Below the pieces are notes generated by a model that saw only the letters and a list, made by a program, of their open reading frames with translations, had not been told where the DNA came from and made no database searches. The position numbers were made by a program, and so were the translations under genes. Shown piece by piece: positions 29,231-43,474 of a DNA stretch of 64,000 bases; within the stretch, counting starts at the first letter, position 1; the number at the start of each line of letters is the position of its first letter. This DNA comes from Modicisalibacter xianhensis (GTDB lineage Bacteria > Pseudomonadota > Gammaproteobacteria > Pseudomonadales > Halomonadaceae), in NCBI RefSeq assembly GCF_900113605.1, contig NZ_FOPY01000006.1, positions 210,416-274,415 of the forward strand, read 5' to 3'.

Positions 29231-30376
29231 TTGAACAGACCCGCGATACTGGCCTTGGAAGATGGCAGCGTATTTCATGGCAGCGCCATCGGCGCCGATG
29301 GACAGACCAGCGGTGAGGTGGTGTTCAATACGGCCATGACCGGGTATCAGGAAATCCTCACAGATCCCTCCTACGCACGCCAGATCGTCACCCTGACCTA
29401 CCCGCACATCGGCAACACCGGCGTGAACGCCGAGGACGTGGAGTCCGATCGTATCTACGTGGCGGGCCTGGTGATTCGCGACCTGCCGTTGCTGGCCAGC
29501 AACTTCCGCAGCGAACAGACCCTCGATGCCTACCTGAAGAGCCAGAACATTCTGGGCATCGCCGATATCGATACCCGCCGTCTGACGCGCATCCTGCGCG
29601 ACAAGGGCGCCCAGAATGGCGCGATCCTGGCCGGTGCCGACGCCGAAGGCGAGGACGCCGTCGAGCGCGCGCTGGCCGTGGCGCGTGACTTCCCCGGCCT
29701 GAAGGGCATGGATTTGGCCAAGGAGGTCTCCTGCAAGGCGACCTACGAGTGGAGCCAGGGCGAGTGGGCGCTGGGTGCCGGCTACGCCGATGCCGCCGCC
29801 AGCGAGCGCCCGTACCATGTCGTGGCCTACGACTACGGGGTCAAGTACAACATCCTGCGCATGCTGGCCGAGCGCGGCTGCCGCCTGACCGTGGTGCCGG
29901 CGCAGACCTCGGCCAGCGAGGTGCTGGCGATGAATCCCGACGGCGTTTTCCTGGCCAACGGCCCGGGCGACCCCGAGCCCTGCGACTACGCGATCACGGC
30001 GATCCGCGAGATTCTTGAGACCGATCTGCCCGTGTTCGGTATCTGCCTGGGCCACCAGTTGCTGGCGCTGGCCTCCGGCGCCAGGACGGTGAAGATGAAC
30101 CACGGTCACCATGGTGCCAATCACCCGGTCCAGGACCTGGACACCGGTCACGTCATGATCACCAGCCAGAACCACGGCTTCGCCGCCGACGAGACCAGCC
30201 TGCCGCCGACGCTGCGCGCCACGCACCGCTCGCTGTTCGACGGCACCCTGCAGGGCATCGAGCGTACCGATCGTCCGGCATTCAGCTTCCAGGGCCATCC
30301 CGAGGCGAGTCCCGGGCCGCGCGACGTGTCGCCGCTGTTCGATCGCTTCGTGCGGATGATGCAGGAACGCCGCTGA
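29231..30376 (+). CDS. carA: Carbamoyl-phosphate synthase small (glutaminase) subunit
   Basis: A 381-residue CarA beginning [20 protein letters not shown] from a TTG codon at 29231, 7 nt after a perfect GGAGGA site. An open frame continues upstream, but homology begins here. The GATase domain has [13 protein letters not shown] (nucleophile Cys) and [13 protein letters not shown] (His/Glu). It supplies ammonia to CarB for pyrimidine and arginine synthesis. Confidence 0.97.
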   Translation: MNRPAILALEDGSVFHGSAIGADGQTSGEVVFNTAMTGYQEILTDPSYARQIVTLTYPHIGNTGVNAEDVESDRIYVAGLVIRDLPLLASNFRSEQTLDAYLKSQNILGIADIDTRRLTRILRDKGAQNGAILAGADAEGEDAVERALAVARDFPGLKGMDLAKEVSCKATYEWSQGEWALGAGYADAAASERPYHVVAYDYGVKYNILRMLAERGCRLTVVPAQTSASEVLAMNPDGVFLANGPGDPEPCDYAITAIREILETDLPVFGICLGHQLLALASGARTVKMNHGHHGANHPVQDLDTGHVMITSQNHGFAADETSLPPTLRATHRSLFDGTLQGIERTDRPAFSFQGHPEASPGPRDVSPLFDRFVRMMQERR

Positions 30377-30431
30377 GCCTCCATCGCCGTCATCCAGACC
30401 TGTTTTCACCGAATTAGCCGCGGGAATCGTC

Positions 30432-33658
<3,227 letters not shown>

Positions 33659-33662
<4 letters not shown>

Positions 33663-34135
33663 ACAAGGTCCCGATGACCGTCGTAGGCGAGCAGCGCCTG
33701 CGTGAGGAGCTGAACCAGCTCAAGGGAGTGGAACGTCCTCGGGTGATCAATGCCATCGCCGAAGCGCGTGAGCACGGCGACCTCAAGGAGAACGCCGAAT
33801 ACCATGCGGCGCGCGAGCAGCAGGGATTCATCGAAGGGCGTATCCAGGAGATCGAGTCCAAGCTGTCCTTGGCACAGGTGATCGATGTCACCAAGATGCC
33901 CAAGACCGGCAAGGTGATCTTCGGCGTGACGGTCGAACTGATCAACCTGGATAACGACGAGGAAGTGCGTTATCAGATCGTCGGCGAGGACGAGGCCGAC
34001 ATCAAGGCAGGCAAGATCTCGGTGACCTCACCGATCGCCCGCGCGCTGATCGGCAAGGAGGAAGGGGATGTGGCGCTGGTGCGCACCCCCGGCGGTGAAG
34101 TGGAGTACGAGATCTCGAACGTCGAGCATCTCTGA
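33659..34135 (+). CDS. greA: Transcription elongation factor GreA
   Basis: A 158-residue GreA: N-terminal coiled coil with [18 protein letters not shown], whose acidic tip residues act in the RNA polymerase secondary channel, and the C-terminal globular domain ending [13 protein letters not shown]. It rescues backtracked polymerase by stimulating transcript cleavage. Coupled to carB by a 4-nt overlap. Confidence 0.98.
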
Positions 34136-34157
34136 GCGCAAGCCGGCCGTAAAGTAA

Positions 34158-34192
34158 CGAAAGCCCGCGACAAAATGTTGCGGGCTTTCGTG
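34158..34192. terminator. Terminator after greA
   Basis: A 12-bp stem ACGAAAGCCCGC/GCGGGCTTTCGT. It also lies just beyond the convergent yhbY stop and can act on both strands. Confidence 0.85.
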
Positions 34193-34235
34193 TATGCATC
34201 ATGGACCGGTCGCGTCAGCGAAGTTCTGCAGGGGG

Positions 34236-34562
34236 TCAGTGCCGCCCGTGGTGCGCCTCGAAGCGCTTGACATTGGACAGCTTGGGGTTGGCCTTGGGAT
34301 TGCGGCGGTAGAGCAGCGCCATCTTGCCGATCACCTGGACGACCTCGGCGCGCGCGTCGGCGGCCAGTTCGTCGATGGCCTGGCGGCGAATCTCGCGGTC
34401 GCCTACGGCCAGCTTGATCTTGATCAGTTCATGGTCGCTCAGTGCGCGGTCGAGCTCGGCCATGACGCCTTCCGACAGGCCGTTCTCCGAAACCGTGACC
34501 ACCGGATTAAGGTGATGGCCGATGCTGCGAAATGCTTTCTTTTGTGCCTGTGACAAGCTCAT
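34236..34562 (-). CDS. yhbY: YhbY-type CRM-domain RNA-binding protein
   Basis: A 108-residue single CRM domain: KKAFRSIGHHLNPVVTVSEN, GLSEGVMAELDRALSDHELI, KIKLAVGDREIRRQAIDELA, VVQVIGKMALLYRRNPKANP (GxxG-type loop). It associates with pre-50S ribosomal particles in E. coli. The start MSLSQAQKKAF at 34562 is chosen over an upstream extension. Divergent from rlmE, as is common. Confidence 0.95.
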   Translation of the reverse strand: MSLSQAQKKAFRSIGHHLNPVVTVSENGLSEGVMAELDRALSDHELIKIKLAVGDREIRRQAIDELAADARAEVVQVIGKMALLYRRNPKANPKLSNVKRFEAHHGRH

Positions 34563-34772
34563 GGTATCGTGGCTGTTCCCGGTTGGCGTGCATTGCTTGG
34601 GCGGCGGACGCCGCGATGATACGAACGCCGCAGCGGCTGAACGCGCCATGGTACGGCGAAAGTCGATTGATGCAAAGCGCCGCTTTTATCGTAGAGTCAT
34701 GACCATGGCGTACCGGGTACCTTCCATTGCCATTCCAGTCCGGGACCTGTCCCGAACGTATCAGGTGAATTC

Positions 34773-35402
34773 GTGGCTCGAACGTCCTCCAGCAAGAGCA
34801 GCGCAGGCTGGCTCAAGGAACATTTCGACGATCAGTATGTCCAGCGTTCTTGGCAGGACGGCTACCGCTCACGGGCCAGCTACAAGCTTCTCGAGATCGA
34901 CGCCAAGGACAAGCTGTTCAAGCCGGGCATGACCGTCATCGACCTGGGGGCTGCGCCGGGCGGCTGGAGTCAGATCGCTGCCGACAAGGTGGGTCCCTCG
35001 GGCGTGGTTATCGCCTCGGACATCCTCGAGATGGATGCCTTGGCCGGGGTCGATTTCATCCAGGGCGACTTTACCGAAGACGCCGTGCTGAACGCCATAC
35101 TCGGCGCACTTGGCGAACGTCCCGTGGATTTGATCATCTCGGACATGGCGCCCAACATGAGTGGCATGGCGGCCATCGATCAGCCTCAGGCCATGTATCT
35201 CGTGGAGTTGGCGCTCGACCTGGCGCGGCAGACGCTCAGGCCCGGCGGGCACTTCCTGGCCAAGGTGTTTCAGGGCGAAGGTTTCGATGAGTTCCTCAAG
35301 GAGCTGCGCGGCAGCTTCACTCGGGTGGTCACACGCAAGCCGGAGGCATCACGCGCACGTTCCCGCGAAGTCTATCTGCTCGCGGAAGGATTCAAGGGCT
35401 AA
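34773..35402 (+). CDS. rlmE: 23S rRNA 2'-O-ribose U2552 methyltransferase RlmE (FtsJ)
   Basis: A 209-residue FtsJ. The catalytic K-D-K set lies in [34 protein letters not shown] (SAM motif), [20 protein letters not shown] and [16 protein letters not shown]. It methylates the ribosomal A loop and is heat-shock induced in E. coli. The GTG start at 34773 follows AGGTG. Next to ftsH, the classical ftsJ-ftsH pair. Confidence 0.97.
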   Translation: MARTSSSKSSAGWLKEHFDDQYVQRSWQDGYRSRASYKLLEIDAKDKLFKPGMTVIDLGAAPGGWSQIAADKVGPSGVVIASDILEMDALAGVDFIQGDFTEDAVLNAILGALGERPVDLIISDMAPNMSGMAAIDQPQAMYLVELALDLARQTLRPGGHFLAKVFQGEGFDEFLKELRGSFTRVVTRKPEASRARSREVYLLAEGFKG

Positions 35403-35490
35403 GCTTGCAAACATGGTTGAACGCCCCCACGTGGTGTAGTGTCAAACATGGGCACGCTTGGCAGTCAGATTATGCAATGAGGGTATTGCC

Positions 35491-37473
35491 TTGAACGACA
35501 TGGCGAAGAACCTGATTCTTTGGTTGGTCATCGCAGCGGTTCTGCTGACGGTGTTCAACAACTTCAGCGTCGATAACACGACGCAGACGATGAACTATTC
35601 GCAGTTCGTCGAACAGGTCCAGGACGGGCAGGTCCGGACGGTCACCATCGATGGTTACACCATCTCCGGTGAGCGTCAGGACGGCTCGCAGTTCCAGACC
35701 ATTCGCCCGGCGGCCCAGGATCCCAAACTGATGGATGACCTGCTGGCCAACGATGTCAATGTGATCGGCAAGAAGCCCGAGGAGCAGAGCCTGTGGACGC
35801 GGCTGCTGATCGCCAGTTTCCCGATCCTGATCATCCTGGCGATCTTCCTGTTCTTCATGCGTCAGATGCAGGGCGGTGGTGCCGGCAAGGGCGGACCGAT
35901 GAGCTTCGGCAAGTCCAAGGCCAAGCTGCTCACCCAGGATCAGGTCAAGACCACCTTTGCCGATGTCGCCGGCTGCGACGAAGCCAAGGAAGAAGTCGAG
36001 GAACTGGTCGACTTCCTCAAGGACCCCAGTAAGTTCCAGCGTCTGGGCGGCCAGATACCGCGCGGCGTGCTGATGGTGGGGCCGCCGGGGACCGGTAAGA
36101 CGCTGCTCGCCAAGGCCATCGCCGGCGAGGCCAAGGTGCCTTTCTTTACCATCTCGGGCTCCGACTTCGTCGAGATGTTCGTGGGTGTCGGTGCTTCCCG
36201 TGTGCGCGACATGTTCGAGCAGGCCAAAAAGCAGGCACCCTGTATCATCTTCATTGACGAAATCGATGCAGTGGGTCGTCACCGTGGCTCCGGCATGGGT
36301 GGCGGTCACGATGAGCGCGAACAGACGTTGAACCAGTTGCTCGTCGAGATGGACGGCTTCGAGGCCAATGATGGCATCATCGTCATCGCTGCTACCAACC
36401 GTCCTGACGTGCTCGACCCCGCACTGCTGCGTCCGGGTCGTTTCGACCGCCAGGTTACCGTCGGCCTGCCCGACATCCGTGGCCGTGAACATATTCTTGG
36501 TGTTCACCTGCGCAAGGTGCCACTCGGTGAGGACGTCAAGCCGAGCTTGATCGCCCGCGGTACGCCAGGCTTCTCCGGCGCTGACCTGGCCAACCTGGTC
36601 AACGAGGCTGCCCTGTTCGCCGCGCGCCGTAACCGCCGCTTGGTGGGCATGGAGGAGCTCGAGCTGGCCAAGGACAAGATTCTTATGGGCGCCGAGCGCA
36701 AGTCCATGGTCATGACCGAGAAGGAAAAGCTCAACACGGCTTACCACGAGTCCGGTCACGCGATCATCGGCCTGCTGATGCCCGAGCATGACCCGGTCTA
36801 CAAGGTCACGATCATCCCGCGCGGTCGTGCCCTGGGTGTCACCATGTTCCTGCCGGAAGAGGATCGCTACAGCTTCTCCCGCCAGCAGATTCTCAGCCAG
36901 ATCTGCTCACTGTTCGGCGGCCGTATTGCCGAAGAGATGACGTTGGGGCCGAACGGGGTCACTACCGGTGCGTCCAACGATATCAAGCGCGCTACCGAAC
37001 TGGCCCACAACATGGTGGCCAAGTGGGGCCTGTCGGCGGAAATGGGGCCGATCATGTACGACGAGGACGAGTCCCACCAGTTCCTCGGCGGTCCTGGCCA
37101 GGGCGGTGGCAAGCTCAAGTCGGGCGAGACCACGACGCGTCTCGACAAGGAAGTGCGCCGTATCATCGACGAGTGCTACAACCAGGCCAAGCAGCTGCTG
37201 GAAGAAAACCGCGGCAAGCTGGACATGATGGCCGAAGCGCTGATGCAGTACGAGACCATCGACGCCGACCAGCTCAAGGACATCATGGAGGGCCGCAAGC
37301 CACGCCCGCCGAAGGACTGGGACGACAACGACTCGGGTCGGGGTGCGCCGGTCAGCGAGCAGCCGAGTGCTCAGGGGCGCCCGGATCCGGGTTCCGATGC
37401 GGATGACGGCGAAGAAGATGACGATCGTACACGGCGTCCCTCCGACCCCTTGGGTGGTCCGGCCGGACAGTAA
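35491..37473 (+). CDS. ftsH: ATP-dependent zinc metalloprotease FtsH
   Basis: A 660-residue inner-membrane AAA+ protease: two membrane helices (residues ~8-25 and ~115-135) around a periplasmic domain, Walker [19 protein letters not shown], Walker [16 protein letters not shown] region [20 protein letters not shown], zinc motif HESGHA. The TTG at 35491 ([10 protein letters not shown]) lies 7 nt after GAGGG. ATG at 35500 is the alternative. The C-terminus is Asp/Pro-rich. It degrades misfolded membrane proteins, sigma-32 and LpxC in relatives. Confidence 0.98.
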   Translation: MNDMAKNLILWLVIAAVLLTVFNNFSVDNTTQTMNYSQFVEQVQDGQVRTVTIDGYTISGERQDGSQFQTIRPAAQDPKLMDDLLANDVNVIGKKPEEQSLWTRLLIASFPILIILAIFLFFMRQMQGGGAGKGGPMSFGKSKAKLLTQDQVKTTFADVAGCDEAKEEVEELVDFLKDPSKFQRLGGQIPRGVLMVGPPGTGKTLLAKAIAGEAKVPFFTISGSDFVEMFVGVGASRVRDMFEQAKKQAPCIIFIDEIDAVGRHRGSGMGGGHDEREQTLNQLLVEMDGFEANDGIIVIAATNRPDVLDPALLRPGRFDRQVTVGLPDIRGREHILGVHLRKVPLGEDVKPSLIARGTPGFSGADLANLVNEAALFAARRNRRLVGMEELELAKDKILMGAERKSMVMTEKEKLNTAYHESGHAIIGLLMPEHDPVYKVTIIPRGRALGVTMFLPEEDRYSFSRQQILSQICSLFGGRIAEEMTLGPNGVTTGASNDIKRATELAHNMVAKWGLSAEMGPIMYDEDESHQFLGGPGQGGGKLKSGETTTRLDKEVRRIIDECYNQAKQLLEENRGKLDMMAEALMQYETIDADQLKDIMEGRKPRPPKDWDDNDSGRGAPVSEQPSAQGRPDPGSDADDGEEDDDRTRRPSDPLGGPAGQ

Positions 37474-37492
37474 CCTCATCAACGAAACCAAG

Positions 37493-37516
37493 CTAGGCGC
37501 CCTGCGGGGCGCCTAG
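37493..37516 (+). terminator. Hairpin between ftsH and folP
   Basis: A perfect 10-bp stem CTAGGCGCCC/GGGCGCCTAG with a TGCG loop but no T-tract. Partial termination or mRNA stabilisation is possible. Confidence 0.5.
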
Positions 37517-37558
37517 TGCCTTCAGGAAAGCGTACCTTCCCCGCCAACGGGTTCAAGA

Positions 37559-38422
37559 ATGACAGAGTTTCCCTCCAGCGCCGTCCTGCAATGCGGCCGG
37601 CACTCCCTTGATCTATCTCGTCCCCGTGTCATGGGGATTCTCAACGCCACGCCGGACTCCTTTTCCGACGGTGGAAACTATACTTCGACCGATGCCGCGT
37701 TGCGCCATGCCGAGCATATGCTCGGCGAAGGTGCGACGATCATCGACGTGGGCGGCGAGTCGACCCGGCCCGGTGCAGAGCCGGTCTCGCTGCAGGAAGA
37801 GTTGGATCGCGTGGCGCCGGTCGTCGAGCGCCTGGTCGATGAGTTCGATGCGTTGGTGTCCGTGGATACCAGCTCGCCCGAGGTCATGCGCGAAGTCGCC
37901 CGCCTGGGGGCCGGCATGATCAATGACGTACGCTCCCTGCAGCGTCCTGGCGCGCTCGATGCGGCGGCGGCCAGCCGATTGCCGGTATGCGTGATGCACA
38001 TGTTGGGAGAGCCTGGCGATATGCAGCGCAGCCCGTACTATGACCAACCGGTGGAAGACGCCGTGACGGCATTTCTCGCCGATCGGGTGGCAGCTTGCGA
38101 GGCGGCCGGCATCGCCCGTGAACGCCTGCTCGTCGATCCAGGGTTCGGTTTCGCCAAGACCGTCGAACATAACCTGCGTCTGCTCAAGCGCATGGATGCC
38201 CTGGCGCGCCTGGCGCTGCCGGTGCTGGTCGGCATGTCGCGCAAGAGCATGATCGGCAAGGTCCTCGATCGTCCCGTCGAGGAGCGCCTGCCGGGAGGAT
38301 TGGCACTTGTGGCACTGGCGGTGGAGCGCGGTGCCCGTATCGTTCGCGTGCACGACGTCGGCCCCAGCGTGGACGCGGTGAACATGACCTGGGCCGTGCT
38401 ACAGGAAGGCGCAAACCAATGA
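37559..38422 (+). CDS. folP: Dihydropteroate synthase
   Basis: A 287-residue TIM-barrel enzyme: [73 protein letters not shown]. It condenses pABA with the pterin pyrophosphate in folate synthesis and is the sulfonamide target. Its end overlaps glmM by 4 nt, a conserved ftsH-folP-glmM order. Confidence 0.98.
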   Translation: MTEFPSSAVLQCGRHSLDLSRPRVMGILNATPDSFSDGGNYTSTDAALRHAEHMLGEGATIIDVGGESTRPGAEPVSLQEELDRVAPVVERLVDEFDALVSVDTSSPEVMREVARLGAGMINDVRSLQRPGALDAAAASRLPVCVMHMLGEPGDMQRSPYYDQPVEDAVTAFLADRVAACEAAGIARERLLVDPGFGFAKTVEHNLRLLKRMDALARLALPVLVGMSRKSMIGKVLDRPVEERLPGGLALVALAVERGARIVRVHDVGPSVDAVNMTWAVLQEGANQ

Positions 38423-39768
38423 CACGACGCTATTTCGGTACCGATGGTATTCGCGGCACGGTCGGAGAGTACCCGATCACCGCCGATTTCATGCTCAAGC
38501 TGGGTTGGGCCATGGGGCGTGTGCTGGACAAGCAGCGCGGGCGCGCCAAGGTGTTGATCGGCAAGGACACTCGCATATCGGGCTACATGTTCGAGTCGGC
38601 CCTGGAGGCCGGGCTGTCGGCGGCGGGAGTTGATGTCTCCCTGCTTGGCCCGATGCCCACGCCGGGTATTGCCTATCTGACACGCACGTTCCGGGCCGAT
38701 GCCGGTATCGTGATTTCCGCCTCGCACAACGCCTATCAGGACAATGGCATCAAGTTCTTCTCGGCCGAGGGCGCCAAATTGCCCGATGAGATCGAGATGC
38801 GCATCGAGGATGAACTCGAGAAGCCGCTGGAAACGGTGCCGGCCGACCGGCTCGGCAAGGCGGTGCGCATCAACGATGCCGCCGGTCGCTATATCGAGTT
38901 CTGCAAGTCCACCGTGCCGCATCGCCTATCTCTGCATGGCCTGAAGATCGTTCTCGACTGTGCCCACGGGGCGACCTATCACATCGCGCCCAATGTGTTC
39001 CGCGAGCTAGGGGCGCAGGTGAGCCTGGTCGGGGCGGATCCCGATGGCTTGAACATCAACTATCGTGTCGGCTCCACGCATCCGGCCTCGCTGCGGGCTG
39101 CCGTGATCGAGCGTGGTGCCGACCTGGGCATCGCCTTCGATGGCGATGGTGACCGGGTCATTCTGGTGGATGCCGACGGGCGCGAGGTGGATGGCGACGA
39201 TATCCTCTACCTGATTGCCAGGGATCGGCACTCGCGAGGCGAGTTGGGCGGTGGCGTGGTCGGTACGCTGATGAGCAACTTCGGCCTGGCGGCTGCGCTG
39301 GAAGCCCTGGCGATTCCTTTCGAGCGCGCCAAGGTGGGTGATCGTTACGTCATGGAGCGGCTCGCGGCCAACGGCTGGCAGCTCGGCGGCGAGTCGTCCG
39401 GGCACATCGTGTGCGGGCATGTGCAGTCCACCGGTGACGGGATCGTCTCGGCTCTGCAGGTGCTGTCCATCATGGTCAGCCAGGGACAGTCGCTTGCAGC
39501 GCTTCTCAGGGACTTCGAGAAGGCGCCGCAGGCGCTAGTCAATGTGCGTCTGACGCCGGGTACCGACAAGCAGGCCCTGCTGGAAAGCGAGCCGCTCAGG
39601 AATTCGGTGGCTGCCGTGGAAGAGGAACTCAATGGCAGTGGCCGTGTGCTGCTGCGTCCGTCGGGGACCGAGCCGCTGATTCGGGTCATGGTCGAGGGCC
39701 GGCCGCGCTTCGACGTGACTGCCCTGGCGCAGCGTATTGCCGCTGATGTCGAACGCCTGATGAACTGA
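38419..39768 (+). CDS. glmM: Phosphoglucosamine mutase
   Basis: A 449-residue Glm[21 protein letters not shown], active serine in [18 protein letters not shown], metal loop [27 protein letters not shown]-terminal [17 protein letters not shown]. It converts glucosamine-6-P to glucosamine-1-P for UDP-GlcNAc, peptidoglycan and LPS. Activated by serine phosphorylation in the family. Confidence 0.99.
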   Translation: MTRRYFGTDGIRGTVGEYPITADFMLKLGWAMGRVLDKQRGRAKVLIGKDTRISGYMFESALEAGLSAAGVDVSLLGPMPTPGIAYLTRTFRADAGIVISASHNAYQDNGIKFFSAEGAKLPDEIEMRIEDELEKPLETVPADRLGKAVRINDAAGRYIEFCKSTVPHRLSLHGLKIVLDCAHGATYHIAPNVFRELGAQVSLVGADPDGLNINYRVGSTHPASLRAAVIERGADLGIAFDGDGDRVILVDADGREVDGDDILYLIARDRHSRGELGGGVVGTLMSNFGLAAALEALAIPFERAKVGDRYVMERLAANGWQLGGESSGHIVCGHVQSTGDGIVSALQVLSIMVSQGQSLAALLRDFEKAPQALVNVRLTPGTDKQALLESEPLRNSVAAVEEELNGSGRVLLRPSGTEPLIRVMVEGRPRFDVTALAQRIAADVERLMN

Positions 39769-39841
39769 AGGTGTGGCCCGCGGTTGTCTTGATCGGGGCG
39801 CTCCTATAACATTTCGCACCACTTTGAGAAAGGGATTTGTC

Positions 39842-40591
39842 ATGCGCATGCCGCTGATCGCCGGGAACTGGAAGATGAATGGCTCTTTGGAGCTGGTCGA
39901 ACAGTTCGGACGGGCCTTTGCCGAGACGGGGCTTCCCCCCTCGGTGGAAGTGGCACTGATTCCTCCGGCGCCCTTCCTGGCAGCAATGCAGGCGGCCCTG
40001 GCCGGTTCCCCGGTCGCGCTGGGGGCGCAGACGCTCAATCCGGAACCCGAGGGAGCGCATACCGGCGAAGTCAGTGCGGCGATGCTCGGCGAGTTCGACG
40101 TGCGTTATGTGCTGGTCGGCCACTCTGAGCGTCGCTCGATGTACCATGAGGACGACGCGGCAGTACTGGCGCGGGTCAAGGCGGCACTGGCAGCCGGGCT
40201 GGTCCCGGTGTTGTGTGTCGGTGAGACGCTCGAGCAGCGTGAGGCGGGGCAGACCGAAGCGGTAGTGCTGGGGCAGGTCGAGGCAGTCCTGGATGCCCTG
40301 GACGGGAAGCAGCGCGCCCGCCTGGTGATCGCCTACGAGCCGGTCTGGGCGATTGGTACCGGTCGCACTGCAACACCGCAGCAGGCCCAGGAAGTGCATG
40401 CCGCGATCCGTGCGCGCCTGGGCGAGTATGACAGCGAACTGGCGGCTCAACTGCGCCTTCTCTATGGCGGTAGCATGAAGGCCGACAATGCCGCCGATCT
40501 GCTTGCCGAGCCGGATATCGACGGCGGGCTCATCGGCGGTGCATCGCTCAAGACCAACGAATTTCTAGCCATATGTCAGTCAGCAGGTTGA
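39842..40591 (+). CDS. tpiA: Triosephosphate isomerase
   Basis: A 249-residue TIM with LIAGNWKMNGS, catalytic His in VLVGHSERRSMYHE, catalytic Glu in VIAYEPVWAIGTGRTATP and phosphate-binding LLYGGSMKADNAADL. It interconverts DHAP and glyceraldehyde-3-P. The ATG at 39842 follows AGAAAGGG. It sits between glmM and secG, as in other gammaproteobacteria. Confidence 0.99.
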   Translation: MRMPLIAGNWKMNGSLELVEQFGRAFAETGLPPSVEVALIPPAPFLAAMQAALAGSPVALGAQTLNPEPEGAHTGEVSAAMLGEFDVRYVLVGHSERRSMYHEDDAAVLARVKAALAAGLVPVLCVGETLEQREAGQTEAVVLGQVEAVLDALDGKQRARLVIAYEPVWAIGTGRTATPQQAQEVHAAIRARLGEYDSELAAQLRLLYGGSMKADNAADLLAEPDIDGGLIGGASLKTNEFLAICQSAG

Positions 40592-40595
40592 AAAC

Positions 40596-40955
40596 ATGCA
40601 AATTGCGATTCTTATGATTCACGTGGTCATCGCCATCGCACTGGTCGCGCTCGTCCTGCTGCAGCAGGGCAAGGGCGCCGAGGCCGGTGCAGCGTTCGGT
40701 GGTGGTGCCTCACAGACGGTCTTCGGCTCACGCGGAAGCGGCGGCTTCCTGGCCAAGTTGACCGGTGCCTTGGCGGCGGCGTTTTTCGCCACCTCGTTGG
40801 CGCTGGCCTACTTCGCTTCCCAGGCCGGCGATGCGCCCGAGCAGGGCATTCCCGATGCCGAAGTCATCGAGCAGCGTAATGCCGCACCGACACTTGACGA
40901 TGGTGCGCAAAGTATGGATAATTCTGCGCCAGCGCTAGAGGAGAGCGGAGAGTGA
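40596..40955 (+). CDS. secG: Protein-export membrane protein SecG
   Basis: A 119-residue SecG: first helix IAIALVALVLLQQGKGAEAG, the conserved cytosolic AFGGGASQTVFGSRGSGGFL loop, second helix AALAAAFFATSLALAYF region, then an acidic tail. Part of the SecYEG translocon. The tRNA-Leu gene follows 92 nt later, the usual order. Confidence 0.98.
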   Translation: MQIAILMIHVVIAIALVALVLLQQGKGAEAGAAFGGGASQTVFGSRGSGGFLAKLTGALAAAFFATSLALAYFASQAGDAPEQGIPDAEVIEQRNAAPTLDDGAQSMDNSAPALEESGE

Positions 40956-41047
40956 TTTCCACGCCTCAATCGTAGTGCGGGTCGGTTTTTTGATTGTCCG
41001 GCCCACGGGTGGAAAGGTGTTGCAATGCCTGACCCTCGTCCCCTGAT

Positions 41048-41134
41048 GCCGAAGTGGTGGAATTGGTAGACACGCTATCTTGAGGGGGTAGTGACCTTAT
41101 GGTCGTGGGGGTTCAAGTCCCCCCTTCGGCACCA
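41048..41134 (+). tRNA. tRNA-Leu(GAG)
   Basis: 87 nt including CCA. The acceptor GCCGAAG pairs with CTTCGGC. The anticodon arm CTATC-TTGAGGG-GGTAG gives anticodon GAG, reading CUC/CUU. A long type II variable arm (TGACCTTATGGTCGT region) and T-loop GTTCAAGTC follow. Located after secG as in many gammaproteobacteria. Confidence 0.97.
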
Positions 41135-41200
41135 TCTGAAGATTGCCTGGTTGGCAGGCGTTCAGAAGCACGATTGGCACGATGTGGCGATGCGCTTTCC

Positions 41201-41230
41201 TTGACCGAGAGGCGAGCGAGTTCCTATAAT
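41201..41230 (+). promoter_or_regulatory. Sigma-70 promoter of the initiator tRNA gene
   Basis: TTGACC, 18-bp spacer, consensus TATAAT, ending 13 bp before the tRNA 5' end. A strong stable-RNA promoter. Confidence 0.8.
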
Positions 41231-41243
41231 CGCCAAGCTATGA

Positions 41244-41320
<77 letters not shown>

Positions 41321-41331
41321 AGTTTTATGTG

Positions 41332-41361
41332 AAAGGCCCCTTCCTCAGAAGGGGCTTTTTG
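41332..41361 (+). terminator. Terminator after tRNA-fMet
   Basis: A stem of ~11 bp (AAGGCCCCTTC/GAAGGGGCTTT with one G-U), a CTCA loop and a T5 run, 12 nt after the tRNA. Confidence 0.88.
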
Positions 41362-41461
41362 TTAGCGGTCCGTTCCGCTGGCACCAACGCCAATCAGCCA
41401 CCTAGCTTTTCCCTTACTCCCGGTCAGGTGCCTGATGCAACTGCTGTAGGAGCCTTCGTCT

Positions 41462-41926
41462 GTGGCTAGCAACAAGAACGCTGCGCTGGAAGCGCTGATC
41501 GAGCCGGTGGTAACCGCCATGGGTTTCGAGCTCTGGGGCATCGAACACCTGTCTCAGGGCAAGCATTCACGTCTGGTGATCTACATTGACAGCCCTGAGG
41601 GGATTACCGTCGACCACTGTGCCGATGTCAGTCGCCAGGTCAGCGGCATTCTGGATGTCGAGGACCCGATACCCGGTCAGTACCAGCTCGAGGTGTCTTC
41701 GCCGGGTATGGATCGACCGCTTTTTACCCTGGCGCAGTTCGAGCGCTACAAGGGGAATACCGTGTCGTTGCGCCTGCGTGCTCCCTTCGAGGGCCGGCGC
41801 AAGTTCAAGGGGCTGCTGGCCGGTATCGACGGCGACGAGGTGCTATTGCACCTTGACGGCGAGGAATACTGCTTTCCCATCGATAGTATCGATCAGGCGC
41901 GGGTGGTCCCGCAGTTCGATGCATAA
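41462..41926 (+). CDS. rimP: Ribosome maturation factor RimP
   Basis: A 154-residue RimP from a GTG start with an AGGAG site: LEALIEPVVTAMGFELWGIE, VIYIDSPEGITVDHCADVSR, YQLEVSSPGMDRPLFTLAQF, DGEEYCFPIDSIDQARVVPQ. It is needed for 30S subunit maturation. First gene of rimP-nusA-infB-rbfA-truB-rpsO-pnp. Confidence 0.97.
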   Translation: MASNKNAALEALIEPVVTAMGFELWGIEHLSQGKHSRLVIYIDSPEGITVDHCADVSRQVSGILDVEDPIPGQYQLEVSSPGMDRPLFTLAQFERYKGNTVSLRLRAPFEGRRKFKGLLAGIDGDEVLLHLDGEEYCFPIDSIDQARVVPQFDA

Positions 41927-41953
41927 GAACTGTTTTCTGGCGAGGCTTTAGGA

Positions 41954-43447
41954 ATGAGCAAAGAGATTCTGCTGGTCGTTGATGCGATCTCGAACGAGAA
42001 GGGCGTGCCCCGTGAGGTAATCTTCGAAGCGGTCGAGTCTGCACTGGCCAGTGCGTCGCGCAAGCGTTTCGAAGGCCAGGAGGTCAGTGTCCGCGTCAAG
42101 ATCGATCGCTCGACCGGCGACTACGAGACATTCCGCCGCTGGGTGGTGATCGAGGACGACGAGTTCGAGAATCCGGATGCCGAGATCAAGCAGTCGTTTG
42201 CCGAGCAGCGCGACCCGCCCTTGACCTTGGGCGATGTGGTCGAGGAGCGCATCGAGAATGCCGCATTCGGTCGTATCGCCGCGCAGACCGCCAAGCAGGT
42301 CATCGTGCAGAAGGTCCGCGAGGCCGAGCGGGCCCAGATCGTGCGCCACTATGCCGAGCGTGAAGGCGAACTGGTTGCCGGTACGGTCAAGAAGACGACA
42401 CGCGATGGCCTGATCATCGACCTGGGTGACAATGCCGAAGCGTTCCTGCCACGCAGCGAGATGATTCCCGGCGAGCGCTACCGCATGAACGAGCGCGTAC
42501 GCGCCCTGCTGTGGAAGGTCGACCCGGAGGCGCGCGGCTCGCAGCTGATCCTGTCACGTACGCGTCCCGAGTTGATCATAGAGTTGTTCAAGATCGAGGT
42601 GCCGGAAATCGCCGAGCAGCTCATCGAGATCAAGGGGGCGGCACGCGATCCCGGTTCCCGGGCCAAGATCGCCGTCAAGACCAACGACAAGCGCATCGAC
42701 CCGGTCGGAGCGTGTGTCGGCATGCGCGGATCGCGTGTGCAAGCGGTGTCCAACGAACTGCAGAATGAGCGCGTGGACATTATCCTGTGGGACGACAACC
42801 CGGCGCAGTTGGTCATCAACGCCATGGCGCCTGCCGATGTCGCTTCCATTCTCGTCGACGAGGACACCCACTCGATGGATGTCGCCGTTGCCGAAGACAA
42901 TCTCGCCCAGGCCATCGGTCGCAGCGGCCAGAACGTACGCTTGGCCAGTGAGTTGACGGGGTGGGCGCTCAACGTGATGACCGAGGACGAAGCCGAGGGC
43001 AAGCGCGAACAAGAGATCGATAGCCTGATCGAGTACTTCATCAATCATCTCGAGATCGACGAGGAGTTGGCTCGGGTACTGGTCGAAGAAGGCTTTACCT
43101 CTCTCGAGGAACTGGCCTATGTGCCCATCGAGGAGATGCTGGAGATCGAAGAATTCGATGAAGACCTGATAGAAGAACTGCGCGCACGCGCTAAAGACGA
43201 GCTGTTGAACCTGGCAATCGCTTCCGAGGAAGTCCTGGATGGCGCCCAGCCCGCCGAGGATCTGCTCGAGATGGACGGGATGGATCGACACCTGGCCTTT
43301 ATTCTGGCCAGCCGTGGCATCGTCACCATGGAAGATCTTGCCGAGCAGTCCATCGATGATCTCAAGGACATCGAGGACGTTGATGAAGAGCGCGCCGCGG
43401 CATTGATCATGACCGCCCGTGCGCCCTGGTTCGAGAGTGAACAGTAA
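41954..43447 (+). CDS. nusA: Transcription termination/antitermination factor NusA
   Basis: A 497-residue NusA: N-terminal RNA polymerase-binding domain, S1 domain ([20 protein letters not shown]), KH1/KH2 ([38 protein letters not shown]), and two acidic C-terminal repeats, each ~70 residues ([20 protein letters not shown] and [20 protein letters not shown]), as in E. coli. Confidence 0.99.
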   Translation: MSKEILLVVDAISNEKGVPREVIFEAVESALASASRKRFEGQEVSVRVKIDRSTGDYETFRRWVVIEDDEFENPDAEIKQSFAEQRDPPLTLGDVVEERIENAAFGRIAAQTAKQVIVQKVREAERAQIVRHYAEREGELVAGTVKKTTRDGLIIDLGDNAEAFLPRSEMIPGERYRMNERVRALLWKVDPEARGSQLILSRTRPELIIELFKIEVPEIAEQLIEIKGAARDPGSRAKIAVKTNDKRIDPVGACVGMRGSRVQAVSNELQNERVDIILWDDNPAQLVINAMAPADVASILVDEDTHSMDVAVAEDNLAQAIGRSGQNVRLASELTGWALNVMTEDEAEGKREQEIDSLIEYFINHLEIDEELARVLVEEGFTSLEELAYVPIEEMLEIEEFDEDLIEELRARAKDELLNLAIASEEVLDGAQPAEDLLEMDGMDRHLAFILASRGIVTMEDLAEQSIDDLKDIEDVDEERAAALIMTARAPWFESEQ

Positions 43448-43474
43448 CTAGGTCACGGGCTCAGGAGGGTCGTA

